A stretch of 64,000 nt of DNA, from assembly GCA_943737045.1 (NCBI GenBank), contig CALSFV010000319.1:124001-188000 (forward strand), read 5' to 3'. This document shows, piece by piece, positions 27,801 to 37,542 of the stretch. The position numbers and the translations under genes are program-made. The notes below the pieces were generated by a model, which was not told the DNA's origin, made no database searches, and saw only the letters and a program-made list of their open reading frames with translations. The DNA is from Parapristionchus giblindavisi. Its lineage: Eukaryota; Nematoda; Chromadorea; Rhabditida; Diplogasteridae. Position 1 is the first letter of the stretch. The number at the start of each line of letters is the position of its first letter.

Positions 27801-29144
27801 TGCTCCGATAAAAAGGTAATCATCAAAATATTGATCAACTGATATTGTTTCATATTTGTGAAAGTTTAACTCGCGCTTCTAAGCTAATCCGATGATAGTA
27901 CATGACCACATGACCTGAAACTATCCAGGCTCTTCTCGTTTTCACTCTTCCTTTTTGTGAGAAAGTGCTGTTATCAGATCTTCCAAAATTCATGAGGAGC
28001 GGCTTTAAAGTTTATTTTTTTAGTGAGAATACTGTGATGGAAGAAGACGATGGAATCGATGAGGCAGCGCACGAGCATGACTACGCAGAGAGGTATACAA
28101 ACAAAAATTCCCGTGAATATAGGGAATATTTCTTACCCATACCCTTTATTGCTGAGAATTGTTGCCCTTTCCCTTGTTTCCCTTTATTGTTGAGAATATA
28201 CAATTGTTAGGCTAAAGTGGATAATTAGCTTAATGCAGGGTCGATCCTCATCCTTCGAAAATTCGGAGGAAACATCATCAGGAGATTAAAAGATGCACAG
28301 AAGAGGATGTGAGTTGAGCGATGAGAAATATGTATTAGAACTCACGAATTTTAGCAATGTTATTTTTTGAAGACAATCAAAATTTCAAATGAATGTCTCC
28401 AATATGAAGTATGGGGAATGACTGATGGCTCGTTAAAAAATAGTGGAAAACCGAAATCGGCAAATTTCCACCCGTTTAAAAAGTACCCGGAAAGTCGAAA
28501 ATGGAAACACGAAATTTGAATTCCCGCACCTCTTTGCGCGCACGATAATTCAAATTTCGAGTTTCCATTTTCGACTTTCCGAGTACTTTTTAAACGGGTG
28601 GAAAGTCGCCGATTTCGGTTTTCCACTATTTTTTAACGAGCCATTGTTTTTCCCTTTCTCAACGGTCTCTTCAACGGTCCATGCTCTCTCGCTATCAGAG
28701 AATCGAGAAATAGTGTGCGCAATGAAGGGGCCATTGAGAGAGAGTTACGCTCCCTTTACATCTGTTCGTGGTCATGAAATTTTCACATTCATATCAGACT
28801 CAGTTATAGGCAATATTTTAATGAAAAAAATTGTATTTAGACGCCGATGAAGAGGAGATTGAGAGTTCTGAAAACGGAAAAGGATAACTTGAATCTACCG
28901 CAGATGAATACACTCAAGCTGCGCATCGGATATCTTCCTCCGAAGAGGTCATTATTATTATTTAATTTTAATTTATCGTACATCGTAATGATGTTTCACC
29001 TAGTGAAATATGGATGAAATAATAATGAAAAATTTGCACGAGGTCTTATTATTATTTGACCATGTGTAATTGATATTATCACTAATATTATTGAAATACA
29101 TTTTCAGAGGACCAAAGCCACAGAAGAATAAGGATTATAAATAG
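12815..29144 (+). CDS. AT-hook / coiled-coil nuclear protein, at least 1224 aa, 25 exons (5' end not found)
   Basis: Exons: 12815-12889, 13264-13314, 13757-13885, 16246-16383, 16584-16643, 18633-18797, 18981-19043, 21732-21815, 21987-22043, 22297-22377, 22746-22829, 22969-23046, 23157-23234, 23405-23476, 23793-23858, 24092-24136, 24215-24277, 24607-24678, 24803-24862, 25173-26980, 27753-27815, 28024-28092, 28239-28308, 28841-28947, 29108-29144. They join without a stop and sum to 1225 codons including the stop. Exons 2-3 are Gln-rich. Exon 4 encodes a canonical AT-hook (PPKKRGRPPGRKSAK) and a Pro run, implying minor-groove AT-DNA binding in the nucleus. The middle exons are low-complexity Ser/Pro/Gln. 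The 1808-bp exon encodes RRRRTK and then about 560 residues of uninterrupted Glu/Lys heptads, myosin-tail-like and probably a dimeric rod. The tail is acidic, then basic (KRRLR), ending in an AT-hook-like KRGPKPQKNK. The first 19 exons are all phase 0. No orthologue is recognised; a chromatin or scaffold role is inferred. The start codon is upstream and unidentified. Confidence 0.8.
13442..13550. mobile_element. MITE M2 copy, intronic
   Basis: Contains AAGCTAATTTTAATTGCC on the left, then CTCTCTC/GAGAGAG palindrome arms, then TAGCGCGGGTGTGCC. It is diverged and lies in the intron between exons 2 and 3 of the AT-hook gene. Confidence 0.7.
13623..13735. mobile_element. MITE M2, best copy, TTAA-flanked
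   Basis: An inverted repeat between GCGCACCCCAAGCTAATTT and AAATTAGCTTGGGGTGTCGC, flanked by TTAA at 13619-13622 and 13736-13739. It ends 21 bases before exon 3 (13757) of the AT-hook gene, so it supplies sequence close to that acceptor. Confidence 0.85.
13921..14022. mobile_element. MITE M2 copy, intronic
   Basis: Degenerate M2 (TTTTACTCTCCGCATTGGC to AAATTAGATTGTGGTG), 35 bases after exon 3 and directly next to the giant foldback at 14033. Confidence 0.75.
14033..16081. mobile_element. giant foldback element FB1, copy 1, TTAA target duplication
   Basis: The terminal inverted repeats start GACACCGGCTCGGTAAG and end CTTACTGAGCCGGTGTC, bounded by TTAA at 14029-14032 and 16082-16085. Each arm is about 1 kb. 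Inside are tandem units of about 288 bp (about 14389, 14677, 14965), each reading the same 87-residue frame, mirrored on the minus strand at about 15466-15729. The frame (PHLIEQKIPRR...) matches nothing known to me and is likely an accident of a conserved repeat. No transposase is present. The element lies in the AT-hook gene intron between exons 3 and 4. Confidence 0.9.
16722..16763. other. short hairpin
   Basis: ACAAAATATTGTA pairs with TACAATATTTTGT around CAACTGCAAGTTG, inside an intron of the AT-hook gene. Function unknown. Confidence 0.5.
16907..18381. mobile_element. giant foldback element FB1, copy 2, TTAA target duplication
   Basis: Same ends as copy 1 (GACATCGGCTCAGTGAG and CTTACTGAGCCGGTGTC), bounded by TTAA at 16903-16906 and 18382-18385. 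It is shorter than copy 1, with about one internal unit per arm. It lies in the intron between exons 5 and 6 of the AT-hook gene. Confidence 0.9.
19220..21346. mobile_element. 2.1-kb foldback, hAT-like, with 8-bp target duplication
   Basis: The ends TAGGGTTGC and GCAACCCTA are flanked by a perfect 8-bp direct repeat CAAAGAAG at 19212-19219 and 21347-21354, the target-duplication length typical of hAT elements. The arms are long and complementary (about 19220-19960 against about 20400-21346). They include the GATCCGGTTCTGATTA and GCAAACAGATAC segments. No transposase is encoded. It lies in the intron between exons 7 and 8 of the AT-hook gene. Confidence 0.9.
22447..22716. mobile_element. MITE M5, copy 1
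   Basis: A 270-bp non-palindromic element with short inverted ends (TATAGAATTAC and TTTTAATTCTATA). A copy in the opposite orientation lies at 31077-31357, with shared text such as CACACCGCGCCAAATGCCG and GTTCGGACAGTTTTAATTC. It ends 29 bases before exon 11 (22746) of the AT-hook gene. Confidence 0.85.
23485..23600 (+). repeat. tRNA-derived SINE-like fragment, intronic
   Basis: Contains a perfect RNA polymerase III B-box GGTTCGACTCC (23516-23526) in the context GGTCGTGGGTTCGACTCCCT, followed by an A/T-rich tail. No good A-box remains. The reverse frame reads SRTHDL, a familiar spurious peptide of tRNA-SINEs. It starts right after exon 14. Confidence 0.55.
24977..25100. mobile_element. MITE M2 copy, intronic
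   Basis: Diverged M2 (CCAATCTAAGTGTGCTCTCCG to AAATTACCTTGGGGT). It lies in the intron just before the giant coiled-coil exon; the exon's true acceptor is at 25172, downstream of it. Confidence 0.75.
27187..27371. mobile_element. palindromic TA-MITE family P-A, copy 1
   Basis: The ends CACTCAGAAAAATTCCCTA and TAGGGAATTTTCTGTGAGTG are flanked by TA at 27185-27186 and 27372-27373. Internal repeats of the AAGGGAAT type build a long hairpin. A larger relative is at 30522-30980. It is intronic in the AT-hook gene. Confidence 0.85.
27630..27737. mobile_element. MITE M2 copy, intronic
   Basis: GCACACCCCAAGCTAATTTG at the left, GAGCGGAGAGTGAAATGTG at the right. It ends 15 bases before exon 21 (27753) of the AT-hook gene. 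Confidence 0.75.
28425..28644. mobile_element. 220-bp palindromic element
   Basis: ATGGCTCGTTAAAAAATAG pairs with CTATTTTTTAACGAGCCAT, and the arms (GGAAAACCGAAATCGG, TTTCCACCCGTTTAAAAAGT) are nearly perfect complements. It occurs once in the window. It is intronic and directly abuts an M1 copy. Confidence 0.85.
28648..28758. mobile_element. MITE M1 copy, intronic
   Basis: TTCTCAACGGTCTCTTCAACG to CCATTGAGAGAGAGTTACG, with degraded ends. Same intron as the preceding palindrome. Confidence 0.8.
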
Positions 29145-29360
29145 GATTTCACAAAAATTCAACGACACCGCAAACTTAATTACGTTGAGATTCGAAACAA
29201 TTACTATTTCACTGATAGTTTAGATGTGCACAATGCTATATTGCGAAAACAATATGTTAATACTAGGAAGCCCTAAACGGGTTTGTTTGGCATGCAATAT
29301 TTCATTTCGAGCCTTCTTCGTTCATATCCGTATTCAATGTAGTATACTTTGTTGTAACTA
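29145..29360. other. 3' flank of the AT-hook gene
   Basis: No clear polyadenylation signal was found within 200 bases of the stop; the first AATAAA is at 29529, just beyond the next MITE. No other feature seen. Confidence 0.4.
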
Positions 29361-29526
29361 CACTGAGAGCAAACTTACCTGGCAAATCGTTACCCCGATA
29401 CACTTTCCTGGCAAACGATTACCCCAAATGGTGAATTCGGCCGTTGAATTCCTTTCCATTTGGGGTAATCGTTTGCCAGGAAAGTGTATCGGGGTAACGA
29501 TTTGCCAGGTAAGTTTGCTCTCCGTG
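29361..29526. mobile_element. palindromic TA-MITE family P-B, copy 1
   Basis: A 166-bp near-perfect hairpin. The ends CACTGAGAGCAAACTTACC and GGTAAGTTTGCTCTCCGTG are flanked by TA dinucleotides. Copy 2 at 31440-31605 has the same length and almost the same sequence. Confidence 0.95.
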
Positions 29527-29529
29527 TAG

Positions 29530-30519
29530 TAATAAATTAGAAACACAAACAATAGATTTCGATTGGTGTGCATAATTCAAGAATGTAATTTACTTCAGTT
29601 TTTCTTAAAGTATATTTTCTGAAATTTCAGAAATGTCCATTGAAGTTTGTTTGTATTACGTATTATGCCAGTAATTTTAACCTTACTCGTTAATTGTTCA
29701 TTATTCAGTTTACCTCAGTTATTTCTAGTAGTTTTGATCTAGGAGATCTCAGTGATCCATTCTTATTCTCGTAAAAATGGCCGGTTTCCCCATTTCATTA
29801 TCTTCTTTTTCGTGATTTTCCTCGTCTAATTTCCATATCTAATATCCTATATCGTCTTTATTCCTTTTGTATTGCTTTTCGCCAGAGGCCGTATTCATGA
29901 ACGTTGGCAAACCGTTTGCTGGTAAACGTAACGTGCGTAGACTTGTGACGTCACGTTTGCCGGTAAGCAATTTGCCAAAGTTCTTGTATACGATTATAGC
30001 AATTGTAAATTCGTAGAACAACCTATGAATACGATATAATTGTTACCATAATTTCCTCCATTGTTTTCTCGAAATTCCCGTTTTATACTAAATTATCAAT
30101 CCGGTGTTGTTATAATCTTATCGATTACTATAGCTTTTACAGATCTCTGTTGTTTTGTGTGCATAAGCTAATCTTTCTTTCACAAGGTTTACATAATTTC
30201 CAGTCACAGATATGATATTTATTGTCTAATTGAGATGTTAGTACATGGAACACTCTTGATTAATCAATTGTAAACTCGCTGAACCCCGCACTTTTTGCAT
30301 AGTATCGAGCTGAAATCTAGATATTAGTGTATTTTCGTCGTTCTTCTTTTTATATATATAATACACCGAATATCACCATTTTATCTCTTTTAATAAATGA
30401 TAAAACATAATTATTATTGTTTTTATTGTTGTTATTATTTATATTATATAATTTATGAAATGAGAAGAAACTGGTATTGTACTCAAAATTGTTTGCGTGA
30501 TACGAAATTCACATATAGA
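29530..30519. other. intergenic, nothing recognised
   Basis: Includes a short inverted repeat around GGCAAACCGTTTGCTGG (29910-29980) and AT-rich sequence. No coding exon. Confidence 0.45.
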
Positions 30520-30521
30520 TA

Positions 30522-30980
30522 CACTCACAGAAAATTTCCTCACATAGTAGGGAATATTTCCCTACAAACTTCTTTCTACGGAATTCTTCCCTCATGGGTT
30601 AGGGAATCAATTGCCTTACTCTCGAGGAATATATTCCCTAATCAGTAAGGGATTTAGGAAAGATTTGAACAATAAGAAAAATTGGCAAGGTTAATTTGCA
30701 CTGAGCGGGAACCGAACCTACGAGGATCGGATCACTACGGAACAGTCTTGCCACTAAGCTATGTTCGTACATCTCCGCTCTCGTGAAACATGATGATAGC
30801 TCTAGTGACGCGCACCTACTTATGTGAATGACAGAGTAGGGAAATATTCCCTAGTATACTAGGGAATATATCCCTTATTCATAATTCCCTTATACATAAG
30901 GGATATCGATGATAGTAGGGAAATAAATCCCTTAGGGATATCCACATGCCAGATATCCCTAAGGGAATTTTCTGTGAGTG
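30522..30980. mobile_element. palindromic TA-MITE family P-A, copy 2, carrying a tRNA-like sequence
   Basis: The ends CACTCACAGAAAATTTCCC and GGGAATTTTCTGTGAGTG are flanked by TA (30520-30521, 30981-30982), and the arms are rich in AGGGAATA. Between the arms, on the minus strand, is a tRNA-like core. It has a perfect A-box TAGCTTAGTGG (30751-30761) and a near-perfect B-box GGTTCGGTTCC (30718-30728). Confidence 0.85.
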
Positions 30981-31076
30981 TACCACTACCCAGTGCTAAT
31001 TGTGTTCGAACTGCTGTCCTCACGAGAGGGCAACAATTATTTATATACACAAGGTTCAAAATCATATGCGTTTATT

Positions 31077-31357
31077 ATAGAATTAAAACTGTCCGAACAA
31101 TACAAATTCCGCTATTTGCCGCGCAACACTCAGACTCCGCCCACTTCTTCGCGCGACATACCTTTTTCTCTTATTTTATCGAATTTTATGGCGTTTCCTC
31201 ATCATTTCACAGGGCTTTTAATAAAAATAAAATTATATGCATTGGAAAAACGTTCGAAAAACCTTCCGAAAATTTGGAGTGCGTTTTTCTCAACGGTGGA
31301 GAAGTTTACTATATTCGGCATTTGGCGCGGTGTGTGCAAAACTTTTGTAATTCTATA
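31077..31357. mobile_element. MITE M5, copy 2
   Basis: A reverse-orientation copy of 22447-22716 with ends TATAGAATTAAAAC and TTTTGTAATTCTATA. Protein-like frames read through it on the plus strand, but they are shared with the intronic copy and so are repeat-derived. Confidence 0.85.
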
Positions 31358-31439
31358 ATATCTTATCTCTTATCTCTTTAAACGGGTAACTGCTTCTATG
31401 TAGTTGTTGTCAAGTTGAGATTTATTACTATGGTCTATA

Positions 31440-31605
31440 CACTGAGAGCAAACTTACCTGGCAAATCGTTACCCCGATACACTTTCCTGGCAAATGATTA
31501 CCCCAAATGGTGAATTCAGCCGTTGAATAATTCACCATTTGGGGTAATCGTTTGCCAGGAAAGTGTATCGGGGTAACGATTTGCCAGGTAAGTTTGCTCT
31601 CAGTG
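31440..31605. mobile_element. palindromic TA-MITE family P-B, copy 2
   Basis: Same 166-bp length and termini as 29361-29526, with TA on both sides (31438-31439, 31606-31607). The very high identity between copies and between arms suggests recent activity. Confidence 0.95.
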
Positions 31606-31984
31606 TACCTTTGCCTCTTTACTTAACATGATCTAGCCTATTGGAGATAAGTGAAGGGGTAGAACGGTCGCGCTAGAGATTGATTGATTTCTGCCATTGG
31701 GCTTCTTTCTCTCTTTTCCTTGACCATTCGAGAATATGGCCGAACGAGAGAGCAAGCGAGAGTGAGAGAGATAGAGAGATTGCCGGCAAGGGTCACTTGG
31801 GTCTATATTATAGACTCTATAACACGCAAACGATGTTCACTGCGATTAATTCCATCCAATTATTACATTACGTTATTACTTTATTCTATAAAATGATAAG
31901 GTACATCTGTCTGTCTGTCTGTCTGTCACACTTCACTCTTTTCATTCACATTCTTCTGAATTTCTTTCTCCAGTGCGGTCGGTA

Positions 31985-32217
31985 CACTGACGGCAAACTC
32001 TCTCATATTTGAGCCATAGGTTATCTAACATGCGACAGTTAGAGACAGGTTATCTCATATGTGAGACAACTTAGTTAGCTTACTCCAGTCCATGTTACAA
32101 TCTCGAGCGAGAGAGTATTATATAACGTGTCTTTTTTGAGAGAGTTTGGAGTAAGCTAACCTTTCCCTATGGCTGTCCAGTTAGACAACCTATATCTGAG
32201 AGAATTTGCCGTGAGTG
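31985..32217. mobile_element. palindromic TA-MITE family P-C, copy 1
   Basis: CACTGACGGCAAACTCTCTC to GAGAATTTGCCGTGAGTG, flanked by TA (31983-31984, 32218-32219). Internal arms include ATAGGTTATCTAAC and GGAGTAAGCTAAC. Copy 2 lies in the opposite orientation at 56261-56490. Confidence 0.9.
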
Positions 32218-32282
32218 TATATATCCCGCAGCGTGCCGCGTTTAGGGGGGCGCGACTGTGCAGGCCTGCTTACATAAGTTCT

Positions 32283-32525
32283 TTCATGCTAATTCAGCTT
32301 ATTCATTGCTAGAATGATGAATGAATCATGCTTGATAGTACAGGCAAAGGCGCGAAACTTTGAAAATTGGAAAGTTCGGCAATAGGTTTCGAACACGCGA
32401 TGTTGCCATTTTAATGTTTAAAAACAAAGGGATTGATGAATGGAGGTGCAAATTTCTTGCATATCACTTATCCTTTTCAATATGTTATTGAATTTGCATA
32501 ATCATTCGTGAGCCTCCATCTTTAA
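32283..32525 (-). repeat. tRNA-derived SINE (family S1), degraded copy
   Basis: Shares GCTAATTCAGCTTATT...GGCAAAGGCGCG...AAGTTCGGCAATAGG...GAGCCTCCA with the better copy at 43551-43805. The B-box is mutated (TTTCGAACACG) and the A-box half is lost. Confidence 0.75.
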
Positions 32526-32595
32526 TATTTCTTCTGCATTATTTGCTGTGGTGCGGTCGACAGGTCTATGTTCTCTCTTTTTGTTCTACGCTATC

Positions 32596-32702
32596 TACAC
32601 TGTTACATTTGCCTTACGTGTCTACGCCGTAAGCCCCTCCGTCGCCTCTCCGACGCGGCGGAGGGGGTTACGGCGTAGACACGTAAGGCAAATGTAACAG
32701 TG
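32596..32702. mobile_element. palindromic MITE M3
   Basis: CACTGTTACATTTGCCTTACG and its exact complement enclose a GC-rich centre (CTCCGACGCGGCGGAGG). Family of 4021-4135 and 58372-58494. Confidence 0.9.
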
Positions 32703-32706
32703 CATT

Positions 32707-32707
<1 letters not shown>

Positions 32708-32774
<67 letters not shown>

Positions 32775-32785
32775 CCTCTCCCTCT
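32708..32785. repeat. (CT)n microsatellite
   Basis: About 75 bases of uninterrupted CT dinucleotide, ending in CCCTCC. Confidence 0.95.
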
Positions 32786-33357
32786 CTGAATAATATCTAC
32801 TATGATTGCTCATATCCTATAGTAGTAAATCTTTTTCAAACTGATCAGACAAATTTGGATATTAAGGACTGTTTTAATGTCGAAACGGAGCCGGAAAAAC
32901 ATTGATAATCATGATGCAAATGATCAGGAAGAGGAAATACAAAGGTATTTTTTCAAATTTTCTTTAGAATTTAGAATTCGGACCTCCATCAAACCCGTAT
33001 TAATTGTGTATCTGTTCTCTCGCTCACTTGTTATGATGGAAATAAAGAAAGAAAGAAAGAAAGAATTTAAAATAAAGTACCTAATTATGTATGTTTTAGG
33101 ACTAACATAGTATTGTTGTTAAATTATTATATCTCGAAAAGTCTAAAAAGCGATCTTTAAGATTGAAGCAGCAATTGAAGGAAAAACAAGATCAAATCGA
33201 TAAGCTAACGCAGGGGAAATGTAATGCGGAGAAGGCACTGGAGAGAGCGGTATACCTTAAAAATAAGAAATAATTGCCAGAGTAGAGACAAAAGATAACT
33301 ATAATTAACGAAAGGTTTTAATAATAATAATATTTATTTCCTTATGCGATACATTAA

Positions 33358-36300
33358 AAGGCGTTCTCGCTAAGCCGGCAAGCAAAGTGGCACAGTTGGT
33401 GAAAATCTGTTCTGTGTGCTCAAACTTCACAGGTGGAGTGCCTAGGGGTGGGATACACTCCAGCCAAAAAGTTGGACTCCAAAAGTGATCTTTGATCTTT
33501 GATCTCGCGAAAAATAAATTTGAGATTTTCATATCATGTTATATACCATTCGAAAGAGCGCAAAAAGATATATTAGAATATGAATTTTCAAAGGATTTGG
33601 TCCAACCCAACGCAAGTAATGCGCGAAAAACCTAATTTTTGGGACATTTTCAATCTTCAAAAAAATAAACCACCACTTTACGATAATCTCCGGGGAAATT
33701 CAATGTCGCTATCTTGTAGGAAATTTAATGTAGAATTTAATAAAAATATTCCGGGAAAAATATATCTAGTCTAAACATCACTTTTAAAGCAAATTTATCG
33801 CCCGATCGTGCTTCGATCGAGCCATCAGGTTCGAATCCCACCCAAGGACAAAATCTTTTGCTGATTTTTCGCGGGCTTACCAAAGCTGCCCGACTCTTCC
33901 CTATGGGCAATTTGGCATTTTAAAGTATTTTTTGTCCATGTTTACTAGTTTTATTGACTTTATTACTTCTTGATTTCAATATCTCACTGAATGTGTCAAT
34001 GTGGTCAGATATATGTGAATGAGAAGAGAAAATCGATGAGGTGCAGCGCAAAAGAATGAAGAAAGTCGTATGAGGAGGTTATTAAGTAATAGTGACGACT
34101 CTAAAGAATACAATTTGAGCAATCGTAATGAATTTTTGAAAGGTGAAATGACAAGAGAAGGCGAAGAAGTTGATCTCGGTGAGGAAGAGCAGTTATCTGA
34201 TAATGACAATGAGGAAAACACTTTCGAGCTATTCAGCGATCGTGACTATTGTGCGTATACAATGTACTTGCATAAGAAAATAACAAACGGTGCTAACGAA
34301 CGGAAGTCACAATCGAGAGGCGGGCGAGATGTAGCCTTCTACATCTCGCCCCGCCTTTCGATTGTCTCTCCGCTGCCTCTCTCTAACCCGGCTGACCATC
34401 GCCGCGCGCTATATCATATATAAAAGAGATCGGCATAGTTTCTGAACCATGCAAAACAAGAAAGTCTCTGCTACAAATAAAACAAGTGATTTTTATACGC
34501 TCAATACCATTGTTATCAATAGGGATGCACGGTATTTTGCTGCCGAATATATATATATAATCGCTAATTGATTTTTTTCAGTCAACCCGGGGTTCATGGT
34601 TGAAAATTTGCCAAGGTAGAATAATTCATGATGGTCCGAAACCAAATACTATATACCAGAATATCAACAGTGAGCTAACTTTTACTTTTCTGAATACCGT
34701 AACCCAAACTACCGTAATCTAGCCACTCTATCCTAGTATTTTGTCGAAATTCATGCGTGCATGATTTTGAATAGTAAAATATATAAATAAAGTATCTTCA
34801 ACGAGCTGAGCATGAATTTACAAAGAACCGAATTTTAAAATGAATCCGGAAATAAAGTCAGTTCATAATACACCACTGCATTCATGATCACTGTTACTAG
34901 GGTTACTGTAAGCAGAGAACGGTATTCAGGATCCATCAATATGGATCCACGAATTTGGAGTTAACTTCGCAACAATATTATAGGGCAGCTAAATTACGGT
35001 AGTAGTTAGGTAGTGGCATAAACTATTTGGTCTCGGACCATCATGATTTTTTCGACCATCGATTTTCTCTTCTCATTCAAATATCTATTTTTTGATAAAT
35101 AGCTCGAAAGAGTTTTCCGAAAGAGTTTAGATACCCTTGAAACACGAAGAGAAGATCGATATCAAATCAGCTATCAGAGGAAAATACAAAATCTCTAATC
35201 GAAAACCACATTTCTTTCGTCTTTATACTACTCATAATGGTCTCAATTTTAATATCCCAGGCTCACGCTTTCATTACAGGCATAATAGCTTCTTTCCTAA
35301 AGCAGCACGGCTTCTTGTACGACCTAAAAACCTGATTACCTTTAGTTTCCCTCAGTGAAAATTGATGTAATCTCCTTATTTCCCATAGTAATTTTATTTC
35401 GACAGTTCTTTGTTCACCAAAAACCGTTTACTTCATTTCAACCTGTTCGTCTCATTCACACATTTTAGCCGTTCTTTTCTGTACCGTGTTTTCTCGAAAA
35501 CGCATAAATATTATCATTTCCATTAAAGATAACTGCTCTTCCTCACCGAGATCAACTTCTTCGCCTTCTCTTGTCATTTCACCTTTCAAAAATTCATTAC
35601 GATTGCTCAAATTGTATTCTTCGGAGTCGTCACTATTACTTAATAACCTCATCATACGACTTTCTTCATTCTTTTACGCTGCACCTCATCGATTTTAACT
35701 TCTCATTCACATATATCTGACCATATTGACACATTCAGTGAGATATTGAAATCAAGAAGTAATAAAGTCAATAAAACTGGTAAACATGGACAAAAATTAC
35801 TTTAAAATGCCAATTTGCTCATAGGGAAGCCTCGGGCAGCTTTGGTAAGCCCGCGAAAAATCAGCAAAAGATTTTGTCCTTGGGTGGGATTCGAACCTGA
35901 TGGCTCGATCGGGCGATAAATTTGCTTTAAAAGTGATGTTTAGACTAGATAGATTTTTCCCGGAATATTTTTATTAAATTCTACATTAAATTTCCTACAA
36001 GATAGCGACATTGAATTTCCCCGGAGATTATCGTAAAGTGCTGATATATTTTTTTAAAGATTGAAAACGTCCAAAAAAATTGGTTTTTCGCACATTACGT
36101 GAGCTATACTAGACCTAGAGCTCTGAGAATTTATATTCTAGCATAACTTTTTGCGCTCTTTCGAATGGTACATAACAAGATATGAAAATCTCAAATTTAT
36201 TTTTCGCGAGATCAATGATCAAAGATCACTTTTGGAGTCCAACTTTTTGGCTGAAGTGTATCCCACCCCTAGGCACTCCACCTGTGAAGTTTGAGCACAC

Positions 36301-36366
36301 AGAAACGATTTTTACCAACTGTGCCACTTTGCTTGCCGTTCCCTGCAATCTTACCGAGAACGCCTT
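33358..36366. mobile_element. 3-kb foldback element FB2, TTAA target duplication, with tRNA-like B-boxes and an acidic frame in each arm
   Basis: The ends AAGGCGTTCTCG and CGAGAACGCCTT are bounded by TTAA at 33354-33357 and 36367-36370. The arms are about 860 bp (33358 to about 34215 and about 35515-36366). Each arm contains a perfect B-box GGTTCGAATCC (33828-33838 on +, 35887-35897 on -). Each also has a conserved short frame starting near LLSNSDDSxEYNLSN and ending LGEEEQLS (34070-34200 + and 35655-35530 -). The centre holds a separate MITE (34246-34506) and a further inverted repeat around ATGATGGTCCGA (34630 and 35035). It sits in the intron of BTB copy 1. Confidence 0.88.
34246..34506. 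mobile_element. TATA-box-bearing MITE (family M6), copy 1
   Basis: The ends TTGTGCGTATACAATG and TTTTTATACGCTCAA are inverted repeats flanked by TA. Inside are a short palindrome (CGAGATGTAG/CTACATCTCG) and a TATA box TATATAAAAG (34415-34424), followed by an ATG 25 bases downstream. Copy 2 is at 58096-58358. It is inserted in the centre of foldback FB2. Confidence 0.8.
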
Positions 36367-36931
36367 TTAAAACAGATGAAAGAAAATTGATAGATGGAGA
36401 ACAAATATATTTATAAGGGAAGCTGCAGACCCGTTATTTTCGTGAAATAACTGTGAACAAAAAACTGAAATATAACATTATGCATACCGTACATTATTTA
36501 ATTTATTTCGCCTATTGATCAGAAGAATCTTCAATTTATCATGCTCGCTAATAGAGAGCGCGCGCTCTTTTCAAAATCAGAAAGGTACGCTTTCTAGTCC
36601 GCATTTTTACAACTCCACCATGGGATTGATTTGAATTATAACTTCTTGCTTATTGAGAGATGTGTGATGCCATCTTTAGTCGAATATCTCTATATTGTTT
36701 GCAACAATGCTTGCCTGTGGGAGTGCGCAGCACAGTTATTATTGTACTCGCCTCTAATTCTCAAATATTAAGGTGGTTCTCTTTCGAGAATAAAGGGTCG
36801 TTTTCCATGGCAGTATATGCACATGCCAGAGTACAAATACTACAGGTACCAATTACGCATGAGAATATTTTTTAAATGTTCGAGTGAGACTGAAAAACAC
36901 ACTTTCAAAAAAGTGATATCCACAGAACATA

Positions 36932-37542
36932 CAGTCCCGCACGATAGCCCTCCCTAAAGGCGGGCCGTCGCGACATGATTCATGTCGCATCCTTCTAAAA
37001 TACTTTTAAAATATTTCATTAGCTGTGATCGTTGCATCATCAGATAAGATTAAGATCACTGTTGAAACGAATAAAATAGGTTAACTCTGGACAGAGTTAT
37101 TGAAGGATCATGCCTGACGGGGTGATGACCCTGCGAAATCGATTTTCTAGTAAATGTATTTTAAAACGGTTTTTTCTCGTATTGGAAGTATTGAATTGGA
37201 AGTATTGTTATTATTTCGCAAAATACACGAGAAAATACAAAAGACAATCCGCAGAAAGCGTCCAAAAACTTGTTCGTGAGAAAATCCATTTCGCAGAGTC
37301 AATGAAAGAGAGCGGGAAATTCAAATTTGCAGGGATTACGGTAGCAACCCGTCAGCCATCCTTCAATAACTCTGTCAATAGTTAACCAATTTTATTTATT
37401 TCAACGGTGATCTTAATCTTATCTGACGATGCAATGATCACAACTAATGAAATGTTTTAAAAGTCTTTTAGAAGAATGCGACATGAGGCGACATGAATCA
37501 TGCCTTTAGCCCGCCTTTAGGGATGGCGATCGTGCGGGACTG
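36932..37542. mobile_element. foldback element with Tc1/mariner-like ends
   Basis: The ends CAGTCCCGCACGATAG and GCGATCGTGCGGGACTG are flanked by TA (36930-36931, 37543-37544), giving the TACAGT terminus common to Tc1-type elements. The arms extend to about 37140 and 37320, and the centre is about 180 bp of unrelated AT-rich sequence. It lies in the intron of BTB copy 1 before exon 38140. Confidence 0.85.

Noticed and set aside
28360..28850. Opposed frames MENRNRRLSTRLKSTRK / MENRNRQISTRLKSTRK
   Set aside because: They are the two arms of a 220-bp palindrome, so identical peptides on both strands are expected.
29224..29573. Opposed frames sharing SKLTWQIVTPIHFPGKRLPQM
   Set aside because: Produced by the perfect hairpin of MITE P-B, not by genes.
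30974..31381. Two overlapping plus-strand frames of about 130 codons
   Set aside because: They lie in MITE M5, which also occurs in reverse inside an intron at 22447-22716, so they are repeat-derived.
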